Source: Ruminococcus sp. (GTDB lineage: Bacteria > Bacillota_A > Clostridia > Oscillospirales > Ruminococcaceae). Taken from it: a stretch of 64,000 nt of DNA. The notes under the pieces were generated by a model. The model was given only the letters and a program-made list of their open reading frames with translations. It was not told where the DNA came from and did no database searches. The stretch is from assembly GCF_024684275.1 (NCBI RefSeq), contig NZ_JAIKXF010000010.1:68738-132737 (forward strand). The letters are read 5' to 3'. Position 1 is the first letter of the stretch; every line of letters starts with the position of its first letter. This document shows positions 57,150 through 64,000 of this stretch, piece after piece. A program made the position numbers and the translations under genes.

Positions 57150-59687
57150 ATGTTTAGAAGAATCAAAATAACCGTGGCTCTTGCCATCAGCATTCTTACC
57201 GTTTTTTCAGGAGCTTCGGAGATTGCTACAACAAACAGCCACTTTATGACTGCCTCTGCCGCGGGAAATATACCAGCCTTTCCCGGAGCTGTGGGCGGCG
57301 GTAAATACGCTACGGGTGGACGCGGCGGCGAGGTCTATCACGTTACAAACCTTAATGACAGCGGCGATGGGTCATTCCGCGACGCCGTAAGCAAATCCGG
57401 ACGAATTGTAGTTTTTGATGTCACCGGAACTATAGAGTTAAAAGGAAATATCCTTTGCTCAAGCAATATTACCATTGCAGGACAGACCGCTCCCGGAGGC
57501 TCTGGTATTACGCTGAAAAACTATAAAATGGGTATGTCCGGGGACAATATAATATGCAGGTATATCAGCTCACGTCCCGGACCATATGCTTCTACAAGCT
57601 CGGGCAATGACGCATGGGGCGGCGCAAAGGGTTCAAATTCTATAATCGACCACTGTTCAATGGGCTGGACTACAGATGAGCAGTGGGGACTTTACTCCAA
57701 TAATACGAATTATACCGTGCAGTACTCCGTACTCGGTCCTGCGGACTCGTGGGGCGGTCATAAAAAAGGCCTGCACGGATTCGGGATAATGCTTGGCAAG
57801 GGTGACCTCACCTTCGACCATAATCTGATTATCCATAATGTTTCGCGTAACTTCCGCGGAAAGGTATCTGACCGTTACACTGCGGATTTTACTAATAATA
57901 TTATTTACGACTGGGGATATCAGACGGCATATGGCACTATCGGTCATCTCAACTACGTAAATAATACACTTAAAGCAGGAAACTCCACCACAGGCGGCTA
58001 TCACTGGATATACGTTGACAGTACTACTAAGCCGGAAAACTTCAAAATATATTGCGCGGGAAACCGTCTTATTAACAAGGACGGCTCATTCCACAGTATA
58101 ACCGGAGATAACTGGGCAGGTGTAACGTTCAAGGACGGTATTGGGATAACCAAGAATAACCTGTACAGCAGTAATTCCTTTCCTATAAACGTAAACGGTG
58201 AAAACGTCTCTACCGCAAATACTGCTGAGAGTGCCGCAGCTTCCTATGACCACGTTATACGCTTTGCAGGCAACGGTATCTCTCCTGATAAGCGAACCGC
58301 CATAGACAAGCAATGCGCCAACGAAACCAAGAACAGTACCGGTCAGTGCAGCGGTACTGCGGCATTTGACGGCTCTGAGACAAATCTTAGCAAGTACAAT
58401 ATAAAATGCGGCGTTTCATACAGCTATCCATCACCTGTAACGAAAAAGGAAATAACTGACGCCGACAACGACGGCATGGACGATAAATGGGAGCTTGCAA
58501 GAGGTCTTGATCCAACCGATCCCGAAGACTACGCAGGAGATTACTGCGGTCAGGGCTACATGAATATCGAGTACTACATCAATGATTTAACGGTAAATTC
58601 CTTCCCTGAGGGTGTTGTGAAGCTTTCCCCTGAGCAGTCTGCACCTCTCCCGACCGTATCTGCCTTTGAGACGATAGAGGCTGAGGACTTTGACGCCAAC
58701 GAGGGAGTAACGGCTGAGGAGAGAGGCAATATCGGCTATATTGAAAACGGTGACTGGACTATGTACCGAAGGGTGAACTTTGGCAGCGGAGCTCAGAGCT
58801 TCAAAGCTAAGGTCTCAGGAAATCCGACAGTAATGGAGCTTTATCTCGACAGCATCAGCGGTACACCTGCGGCAAAGGTAAGCTTTGCAGGCACAGACAG
58901 TTTCACTGATTATGAAGAGATAGAGGTTGGAATATCTAAGCTGAGCGGCACTCACGATCTGTATATCCGATTTACAGGTGGTGACGGCTATCTCATGAAT
59001 CTGGACAGCTTTGTATTCGGCAAGGACACCGTTCCACTCAGCGGAAGACTTTTCAAGGACGTGCAGGTCACTGCACAGGCCAATCCTGATTCGTGGCTGA
59101 TACTCCCAAGCGCAGAAGTTGGCTCGTTATTATTCGGCGACAGAGACTTCAGGATAGCTCAGCTGCAGTCAACTCTTGAAGGTGCGGAGCTCCTTCTAAC
59201 CTCATGCGACGCAAACGGGACAACAGGCGAGGCAGCTTCCTTTACCGCAGGAAGTGATATGTCACTGTATATCGGACTTGACAGCCGTGTAGAGAAAATC
59301 CCTGACTGGTTAAGCGACTATACCCTGATGAGGACGATGTGCAGTTCTGATAATGATGTTACATTTATGATGTACAAAAAGGATATCAAGACAGGGGAGA
59401 AGGTGTCTCTCGGCAGCAACGGACAGACATATCAATGTGTTAATTATATAGTTATGGCAGTTGAAAAAAACACCACAGAGCCAGCTGTAGACTATGCCGT
59501 CGGCGATATCAACAAGGACGGCTCCATAAATGTTGCTGACCTTGTTATTCTTCAAAAGCATATTATTGGCAAAGAGATAATGTCTAAGGAGCAAGCGCAG
59601 CAGTCTGACATGAATGCGGACACAACAGTCGATATATTTGACTTAGTTGAATTAAGAAAGGCTGTCATACAAGCATTCAGCAATTAG
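57150..59687 (+). CDS. Secreted pectate lyase (PL1 type) with CBM6-like and dockerin modules
   Basis: 845 residues after GGAGGA. A signal peptide covers about residues 1-38. Residues ~40-430 form a right-handed beta-helix polysaccharide lyase of the PL1 type (FPGAVGGGKYATGGRGGEVYHVTNLNDSGDGSFRDAV start, DHCSMGWTTDEQWGLY). A Ca-binding DADNDGMDDKWE segment follows, then a CBM6-like domain (FETIEAEDFD to about 622), an unassigned beta domain, and a type I dockerin (about 783-845) with two intact repeats: GDINKDGSINVADLVILQKHI and DMNADTTVDIFDLVELRKAV in type. It should be docked on a cellulosome and cleave pectin. The 5' half is visibly richer in GC than its neighbours, which may reflect transfer. 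Confidence 0.9.
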   Translation: MFRRIKITVALAISILTVFSGASEIATTNSHFMTASAAGNIPAFPGAVGGGKYATGGRGGEVYHVTNLNDSGDGSFRDAVSKSGRIVVFDVTGTIELKGNILCSSNITIAGQTAPGGSGITLKNYKMGMSGDNIICRYISSRPGPYASTSSGNDAWGGAKGSNSIIDHCSMGWTTDEQWGLYSNNTNYTVQYSVLGPADSWGGHKKGLHGFGIMLGKGDLTFDHNLIIHNVSRNFRGKVSDRYTADFTNNIIYDWGYQTAYGTIGHLNYVNNTLKAGNSTTGGYHWIYVDSTTKPENFKIYCAGNRLINKDGSFHSITGDNWAGVTFKDGIGITKNNLYSSNSFPINVNGENVSTANTAESAAASYDHVIRFAGNGISPDKRTAIDKQCANETKNSTGQCSGTAAFDGSETNLSKYNIKCGVSYSYPSPVTKKEITDADNDGMDDKWELARGLDPTDPEDYAGDYCGQGYMNIEYYINDLTVNSFPEGVVKLSPEQSAPLPTVSAFETIEAEDFDANEGVTAEERGNIGYIENGDWTMYRRVNFGSGAQSFKAKVSGNPTVMELYLDSISGTPAAKVSFAGTDSFTDYEEIEVGISKLSGTHDLYIRFTGGDGYLMNLDSFVFGKDTVPLSGRLFKDVQVTAQANPDSWLILPSAEVGSLLFGDRDFRIAQLQSTLEGAELLLTSCDANGTTGEAASFTAGSDMSLYIGLDSRVEKIPDWLSDYTLMRTMCSSDNDVTFMMYKKDIKTGEKVSLGSNGQTYQCVNYIVMAVEKNTTEPAVDYAVGDINKDGSINVADLVILQKHIIGKEIMSKEQAQQSDMNADTTVDIFDLVELRKAVIQAFSN

Positions 59688-59771
59688 CCCATAAATGATG
59701 CATTGATATAGAATATGCCTGTATTCCTATTAAGCTGGAATACAGGCATATACAAATATATTTAATCTTAA

Positions 59772-59806
59772 CAAAACAAAAAACGCCCCGACTATTGCCG
59801 AGGCGC
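59772..59806 (-). terminator. Terminator of tRNA-Lys
   Basis: On the minus strand CGCCTCG-loop-CGGGGCG followed by TTTTTTGTTTTGTT, directly after the CCA end. Confidence 0.8.
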
Positions 59807-59882
59807 TGGTGAGACATGAGGGATTTGAACCCTCGACCCTACGCTTAAAAGGCGTATGCTCTACCGACTGAGCTAATGTCTC
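59807..59882 (-). tRNA. tRNA-Lys (anticodon TTT)
   Basis: 76 nt on the minus strand with encoded CCA. The 7-bp acceptor stem GAGACAT/ATGTCTC is perfect, the D arm has TAGCTCAGTCGGTAGAGCA, the anticodon loop is CTTTTAA, and the T arm is GAGGGTTCAAATCCCTC. It reads AAA and AAG. Confidence 0.97.
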
Positions 59883-60011
59883 ACAACAAAAATAATTATA
59901 TCAATTTTTGACTTGGTTGTCAAGGCTTTTCCGTCTTTTTTATAAAACCGGTCTATGAGTCAACAATTGAAGAAATATTTAGTGTAACTTGACGTTTTAT
60001 CAAATTTGAGG

Positions 60012-60040
60012 TTGACATTTATGATATAGCATGGTATAAT
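60012..60040 (+). promoter_or_regulatory. Consensus promoter of tRNA-Arg
   Basis: TTGACA (60012-60017), 17 bp, TATAAT (60035-60040). Confidence 0.8.
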
Positions 60041-60059
60041 ATTTAAGTCGTCAAACGAT

Positions 60060-60136
60060 GTGCTTGTAGCTCAGCTGGATAGAGTGACTGGCTACGAACC
60101 AGTAGGTCGGGGGTTCGAATCCCTCCAGGCACGCCA
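60060..60136 (+). tRNA. tRNA-Arg (anticodon ACG)
   Basis: 77 nt with encoded CCA. Acceptor GTGCTTG/CAGGCAC (one G-U pair), anticodon stem ACTGG/CCAGT, loop CTACGAA with anticodon ACG (A34 edited to inosine in bacteria), T arm with GGTTCGAATCC. Confidence 0.97.
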
Positions 60137-60138
60137 AA

Positions 60139-60176
60139 AAGCCTTACGATTTTTCGTAGGGCTTTTTATTTTTACT
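60139..60176 (+). terminator. Terminator of tRNA-Arg
   Basis: AAGCCTTACGA-TTTT-TCGTAGGGCTTTTTATTTTT stem with one G-U pair. Confidence 0.8.
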
Positions 60177-60204
60177 TGAAAAATTAATATTTCCATGATA
60201 TAAT
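60176..60204 (+). promoter_or_regulatory. Promoter of the dockerin SGNH gene
   Basis: TTGAAA (60176-60181), 17 bp, TATAAT (60199-60204), starting where the tRNA-Arg terminator ends. Confidence 0.6.
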
Positions 60205-60236
60205 CATAAGAAAACCTGAATGAGGAAAGAGAAAAT

Positions 60237-61331
60237 ATGAAAAAGCTTATTTCAATTTTGACTGCAATAGCTATGGCATATACAGGAATGATATTATCGG
60301 CTGAAACAGCTGTCTGTGAGGATAAATCAGCCTCAGAGCCTATAAAAATCATGGCAATAGGCGATTCTATAACTGACGGATATGGTGTATCAGGCTCTTA
60401 CCGCAAATACCTTTACAACGAGCTTGTTAAAAAAGGATATAATATTGATATGGTCGGTTCTAAAGGAAATGACCAGATGATAGAATTTTACGACAGTGAA
60501 ACAGGCGAAGGCTTCTCCTATGATGATGATAATACAGGATATAGCGGGTATGCTATAAAGGAGTACCCTGGCAGAAGCGGTATTCTTGAAACTCTCATAT
60601 CCACAAATTGCCTTGAAACTTGCAAGCCTGATGTTGTTATTCTTCAAATCGGAACCAATAATATAATAGATAACTATGATGCGACTAAGACTTATAATGA
60701 CCTTAAAGAGCTGATAGAATATATCTATGATAATATATCTGACAATTCTGTTCTTTTTGTAACAACTATCCCTGATGTTGATCCAAATCGTCAGGAGGTT
60801 TACAATTGGTTCAGCAATTATCGCCATTCATCCGATTGGCAAACTAATTACTCAGATGAAGAAGCAGAAGAAAATATACTCAATACCCTTTTAAAATACA
60901 ATATTAACCTCAGCTGGTTAGTGCGTAATAAAAGAATTGAAAAAATCTTGGATAATTTTGATATTTCGACAGACAGTGAAGCTCCAGATGAAAGAGACTT
61001 AGAAGGTCCGCATCTACGCAATGCAGATGTTGCTTATGTTATAACAGATGTCAAAACTCAGCTTATGGACGGTGTTCACCCCAATAATAAAGGGTATAAG
61101 CTTATGGGAGAATACTGGGCTGAGATGATAGATGATTATCTTAGCGGCGAAATAGTAAAGCAAAAGATATATAAAATCGCAGACCTTGTAGAGCTTCAGA
61201 AATATATTCTCGGATCAGCTTCACCAATGAATAGCTATAGATTCCTTGATAAATACGATCTGAATTATGATGAGATAGTTGATATCTTTGACCTTGTACT
61301 ATTAAGAAAGGAGCTCATCAAGAATTCATAA
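60237..61331 (+). CDS. Secreted SGNH-family esterase with degenerate dockerin
   Basis: 364 residues. Signal peptide about residues 1-27. The SGNH/GDSL domain has all blocks: GDSITDGYG (Ser44), GYAIKEYPGRSG, ILQIGTNNI (Asn), and DGVHPNNKGY (Asp278, His281). Such enzymes deacetylate xylan or other wall polysaccharides (CE3-like), acting beside the cellulosome. The last ~50 residues form a dockerin whose second repeat is normal (KYDLNYDEIVDIFDLVLLRKEL) but whose first lacks the Ca-binding DxNxDG loop: only KIADLVELQKYILG remains. Binding to cohesin may therefore be altered. Confidence 0.85.
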   Translation: MKKLISILTAIAMAYTGMILSAETAVCEDKSASEPIKIMAIGDSITDGYGVSGSYRKYLYNELVKKGYNIDMVGSKGNDQMIEFYDSETGEGFSYDDDNTGYSGYAIKEYPGRSGILETLISTNCLETCKPDVVILQIGTNNIIDNYDATKTYNDLKELIEYIYDNISDNSVLFVTTIPDVDPNRQEVYNWFSNYRHSSDWQTNYSDEEAEENILNTLLKYNINLSWLVRNKRIEKILDNFDISTDSEAPDERDLEGPHLRNADVAYVITDVKTQLMDGVHPNNKGYKLMGEYWAEMIDDYLSGEIVKQKIYKIADLVELQKYILGSASPMNSYRFLDKYDLNYDEIVDIFDLVLLRKELIKNS

Positions 61332-61365
61332 AGAATTTATTAATTTCATTGTGTAAGAATATTTC

Positions 61366-61394
61366 TTGACAATATTCTGATTAAAATGTATAAT
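61366..61394 (+). promoter_or_regulatory. Consensus promoter of the sortase operon
   Basis: TTGACA (61366-61371), 17 bp, TATAAT (61389-61394). Confidence 0.78.
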
Positions 61395-61427
61395 GTTTAT
61401 TGTATATATGATATTGGAGGGATTTAT

Positions 61428-62216
61428 ATGTACTTCAAAAAAATAATCACAGCTTTAGCTTCTTCTGCTGTTATCGCAGGAGCTTCTATTACTTTTTCAT
61501 CAAGCGTTTATGCAACTACAGCTGACGATGTTGCTGCTGTTGCAAGAGCATATGGATATTCAGAAGAAGATATCCAGGCAGGCTATAACGAATATAACGC
61601 TCACCCACAGGACTATCCTTCTGAACTTCTTGATAAGGCGATCGCAAAACTACACGAAGCAGGAAATCAGATAATTACTGTCGGACCGCAGGTGCCGAGC
61701 ACTCCTACAACTACAACTGCGGTCAATAATACAGAAAAAACAGCAACTGAAGATGACGGCATAACTCTGACCGCAAGTGACGGAACTACGTTTACCAGAA
61801 TTAGTGCTGAAGCTTTTATCAGTATGTCATATGATGAAAAAATGGCTTATGTCAGAAGCTTTAATGAAGCTCAGCAGCAGGCTATAATCGACAATCTTAC
61901 TCCCGAGGAATACAGAAGTCTTATGAAACAGAGTCCGTCCGAGCAAAAGTTGCAGATCGTAGGAAAGCTTTCAGAAGCAGCAGAGCAAATGGGGCTTAAT
62001 ATTACAGTTGATGAGATAAGTGACAGTTCACTTACTATAGCAATGAGAAACGAAAGCGGTGAATTGCTTAATGTATCTACCGCAGGAGCATCTGTCGAGG
62101 ATACAGGATACGATAGAAGGGGCATTTTTGCCTTTGTAGCTGCATTCATCGGGATAGGCGTTTCCGGACTGTTTCTTGTTATGCGCAAACTTTATTCAAA
62201 TGGAGCAGAAGAATAA
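61428..62216 (+). CDS. Exported, membrane-anchored surface protein of the sortase operon
   Basis: 262 residues from ATG 61428, after GGAGGG. A signal peptide (about residues 1-29, ending VYA) precedes an Asp/Glu/Ala-rich domain, a Thr-rich linker (TPTTTT) and a second helical domain, and the C-terminus has a membrane helix (about 234-253) with a short basic tail (MRKLYSNGAEE). That resembles a sortase substrate tail, but no LPXTG-like motif is visible before the helix. It may instead be a permanent membrane protein that helps the sortase. Family not recognised. Confidence 0.6.
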   Translation: MYFKKIITALASSAVIAGASITFSSSVYATTADDVAAVARAYGYSEEDIQAGYNEYNAHPQDYPSELLDKAIAKLHEAGNQIITVGPQVPSTPTTTTAVNNTEKTATEDDGITLTASDGTTFTRISAEAFISMSYDEKMAYVRSFNEAQQQAIIDNLTPEEYRSLMKQSPSEQKLQIVGKLSEAAEQMGLNITVDEISDSSLTIAMRNESGELLNVSTAGASVEDTGYDRRGIFAFVAAFIGIGVSGLFLVMRKLYSNGAEE

Positions 62217-62905
62217 TGAGCGAAAAAAAGAAAAAGGATAGTTTATTTATTCATATCATAACGCCTTTTATTGTATTATTTCTTTGTATAGGCATATTCG
62301 TTGCTGCAATGATAAAGCCTTCAGATAAGCTCAAGGTATATCTTAATCTTGCATTTATGGATAATCTCAAAGCAAATCCGGAAGCAGCAGGCTCTGGACT
62401 TGTTGTAAGAGATAATGATATTATTGATGAATTTGACGGTCAGACATACGACGAAGGTGAGATAATACGCCCAAAATTCGGCGAAATGTATGCGGTTCTC
62501 ACCACATCTGCCTTTGATATTGCTATCCCTGTTTACTGGGGCAGCAATTCCGAGCTTTTTGAGCGCGGCGCTTGTCAGTCATCAGGTTCAAAGATAGCAG
62601 GTGAAGACGGAAATACTGTCATAAGTGCTCACGAAGATACTTTTTTCTCACAGCTTGACAAGCTGAGAATCGGAGATACAGTTGTATTAAAAACAAATTA
62701 CGGTGAATTCAACTATGAAGTCAAGGAACAGATAACATTCAATAAAAAAGACGGTAAATACGTAGCGCCTTCAGCTGCTTCAAAGCTTACGCTTTATACC
62801 TGCAAAAAGGATATACTTGGCAATGCAGATGAAAGAATCGGTGTGATTTGTGAGCCTACAGAGAAAAAGTTCTATAAAAAAACAGGAGAGGGGAGTTCAA
62901 ATTGA
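62216..62905 (+). CDS. Sortase family transpeptidase
   Basis: 229 residues. One N-terminal membrane helix (about 13-32) and an outside sortase barrel. Catalytic triad visible: His139 in VISAHEDTFF, Cys196 in LTLYTCKKD (TLXTC type), Arg207 in DERIGVIC. The start ATG shares one base with the preceding stop, so translation is coupled. Sortases attach surface proteins to peptidoglycan; in Ruminococcus flavefaciens a sortase is implicated in anchoring the cellulosome scaffold. Class is uncertain (not class A or B by the visible motifs). Confidence 0.87.
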   Translation: MSEKKKKDSLFIHIITPFIVLFLCIGIFVAAMIKPSDKLKVYLNLAFMDNLKANPEAAGSGLVVRDNDIIDEFDGQTYDEGEIIRPKFGEMYAVLTTSAFDIAIPVYWGSNSELFERGACQSSGSKIAGEDGNTVISAHEDTFFSQLDKLRIGDTVVLKTNYGEFNYEVKEQITFNKKDGKYVAPSAASKLTLYTCKKDILGNADERIGVICEPTEKKFYKKTGEGSSN

Positions 62906-63798
62906 AAAAAATAAGCACATATCTCCCTTCACTTTTAATTTCCGTATTACTTGTTTTTCTGACTATCGCAGGCGCAGCTATGCTTCTTGTAGATATTAAT
63001 ATATCTGCTGAAAAGCTGAAGAAGCTCGCGCAGAAAAATTCACTTGAAACAAGCATTTATCCCGAGATAAATAAGTATTACAAGGATAAGTATAACACTA
63101 CAGGTATCCCTGCCGAAGTTTTTATGGACGCTGTAGATGAAGATTATATCCGCTTATATGAAGACGCTTATATTGATTCAGCCTTTGACGCTCTTGAAAG
63201 CGGAGCAAAAATGGTTGTTGCTCACCCTAAAAACACAAAGCTTGAGGAAAATATAGACGAATTTTTTAATACATTTGCAGAAGATAACAATTATGAAAAA
63301 GACGATAATTTCGGCTTAAAACTCCGCAATACAAAAGAAAACGCCTATACTACCATAGGTTCATTCTGTGATGTTTACAAGTTTTCTTCCATGAATCAAC
63401 ACGGTATTCTTTCAAAGCTCTCAATTGTTTATTCTCACCGCACTGAGGCAACTGCCGCAGTTCTCTGTGCTTTAGTATTAATGATCATTCTTTTGACACT
63501 TATCAATCATAAGAAAAAAATAACGGCCATGTACTGGTGCGGAGTTTCCTCACTGGTATCAGGTATTCTTGGGGCTATACCTTCCATATATCTTATTGCA
63601 TCTCATTACTATGACTCTTTTACTATCAAACAAGCACCTGTATTTACCGCCTTCACCAGTCTTATGTATAAGTATACAGAGGCTTTTACAGCTGTAACCA
63701 TAGCAATTGGTGTTGTCGGAATATCTCTTATGGTAATTTACGGAGTGATACATGAGAAGAAAAAATATCCAAATGTAAAACCAACAAAAATAGATTGA
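62902..63798 (+). CDS. Membrane protein of the sortase operon, unknown function
   Basis: 298 residues from a TTG that overlaps the sortase stop by 4 bp, with GGGGAG upstream. One N-terminal helix (about 9-30), an outside domain of about 150 residues, and three helices toward the end (about 184-201, 209-228, 255-277) before a short basic tail. I do not recognise the fold. Tight coupling with the sortase suggests a shared complex, perhaps substrate presentation. Confidence 0.65.
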   Translation: MKKISTYLPSLLISVLLVFLTIAGAAMLLVDINISAEKLKKLAQKNSLETSIYPEINKYYKDKYNTTGIPAEVFMDAVDEDYIRLYEDAYIDSAFDALESGAKMVVAHPKNTKLEENIDEFFNTFAEDNNYEKDDNFGLKLRNTKENAYTTIGSFCDVYKFSSMNQHGILSKLSIVYSHRTEATAAVLCALVLMIILLTLINHKKKITAMYWCGVSSLVSGILGAIPSIYLIASHYYDSFTIKQAPVFTAFTSLMYKYTEAFTAVTIAIGVVGISLMVIYGVIHEKKKYPNVKPTKID

Positions 63799-63806
63799 TA
63801 ACTAAA

Positions 63807-63836
63807 CAGCTGCCAAATCAGGCGGCTGTTTTTTGT
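63807..63836 (+). terminator. Terminator of the sortase operon
   Basis: ACAGCTGCC-AAATCA-GGCGGCTGTTTTTTG stem with one G-U pair. Confidence 0.8.
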
Positions 63837-63885
63837 AATCAGAAAACCCCCGGCTCGGCCGTAATGTCATTAAGCTAAGGAAAAA

Positions 63886-63928
63886 CAAAATAGTCACAGG
63901 GTGAACAAAGATCCTGTGACTATTTTTA
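63886..63928. terminator. Second strong hairpin at the window end
   Basis: AAATAGTCACAGG - 12-nt loop - CCTGTGACTATTTTT, terminator-like in both directions. The sequence between it and the previous terminator holds no gene I can support. A TTGACA at 63959 may belong to a promoter whose gene lies outside. Confidence 0.6.
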
Positions 63929-64000
63929 TGAATATAATGTAAATTTTTGCAAAAAGGTATTGACAAAAAGCCGAAAATGTGCGGCGAAGCCAATCAGATA

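Noticed and set aside
60092..60352. Minus-strand ORF of 86 codons ending in DSNPRPTGS
   Set aside because: This ending is the well-known false translation of the antisense strand of a tRNA gene; it reads through tRNA-Arg and the start of the esterase gene.
63802..63993. Minus-strand ORF of 63 codons at the window end
   Set aside because: It spans two terminator hairpins and lacks a ribosome-binding site.

Overview
The window looks like the chromosome of an anaerobic, fibre-degrading Firmicute of the Ruminococcus group (Oscillospiraceae). Pointers are two secreted enzymes with C-terminal dockerin modules (57150-59687, 60237-61331), a beta-glucosidase whose two GH3 domains are in swapped order as described in rumen Ruminococcus and Butyrivibrio, a type III glutamine synthetase, a Na+-pumping oxaloacetate decarboxylase, a PPi-type phosphofructokinase, a reverse rubrerythrin, moderate-to-low GC and many exact TTGACA-17-TATAAT promoters. 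This is inference from gene content. No phage, plasmid, IS element or CRISPR array was found.

Layout. 1-3104 (minus strand): start of GdpP (cut by the window edge), RNase J, and an unusually long structured leader behind a consensus promoter. 3105-8790: AGCS symporter, a pair of PH-domain membrane proteins, RNase P RNA, an AraC regulator, a small membrane protein and an Ogg-type DNA glycosylase. 8880-15880: TPM lipoprotein, ABC exporter, small alarmone synthetase, two small proteins (DUF6514-like and PC4-like), UppP, then a Crp/Fnr regulator divergent from an NrdD-like small protein and a reverse rubrerythrin, with a perfect 14-bp palindrome between them. 15979-24104: domain-swapped GH3 enzyme, ArsC-like protein, SPFH/zinc-ribbon protein, GlmS, a methyltransferase and sporulation protein YunB. 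24240-30470: an EF-G/TetM-like GTPase fused to a Rae1/YacP nuclease, then the four-gene oxaloacetate decarboxylase operon. 30579-43014: alpha/beta hydrolase, glycolytic run pgk-small Cys protein-tpiA-gpmI, an ApbE/FmnB-EetA-EetB-like trio, CobO, a HAD phosphatase, PPi-PFK and GlnN. 43019-54584: two ECF sigma factors each paired with a large membrane-anchored putative anti-sigma protein, a radical SAM enzyme behind a small putative DNA-binding protein, ProC, a SpoIIM-like protein, a YesL-like protein, a phosphodiesterase, a four-gene cluster of small proteins ending in a BofA-like protein, and a nucleoside phosphorylase. 54794-63798: acyl-CoA synthetase, a stand-alone Spo0A DNA-binding domain behind four phased 0A-like boxes, dockerin pectate lyase, tRNA-Lys and tRNA-Arg, dockerin SGNH esterase, and a surface protein-sortase-membrane protein operon.

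How the parts fit. Central metabolism (PPi-PFK, TpiA, Pgk, GpmI, oxaloacetate decarboxylase, GSIII) matches a sugar-fermenting anaerobe that feeds on plant wall polysaccharide, with the dockerin enzymes and GH3 enzyme supplying oligosaccharides and sugars. Several sporulation-type genes (YunB, SpoIIM-like, BofA-like, Spo0A-C) are scattered through the window; whether they serve sporulation or have been reused cannot be told from sequence. The items most worth follow-up are the orphan Spo0A-C gene with its 10-bp-phased box array, the GTPase-Rae1 fusion, the Crp/Fnr-palindrome-rubrerythrin switch, the RNase J leader and the sortase triad.
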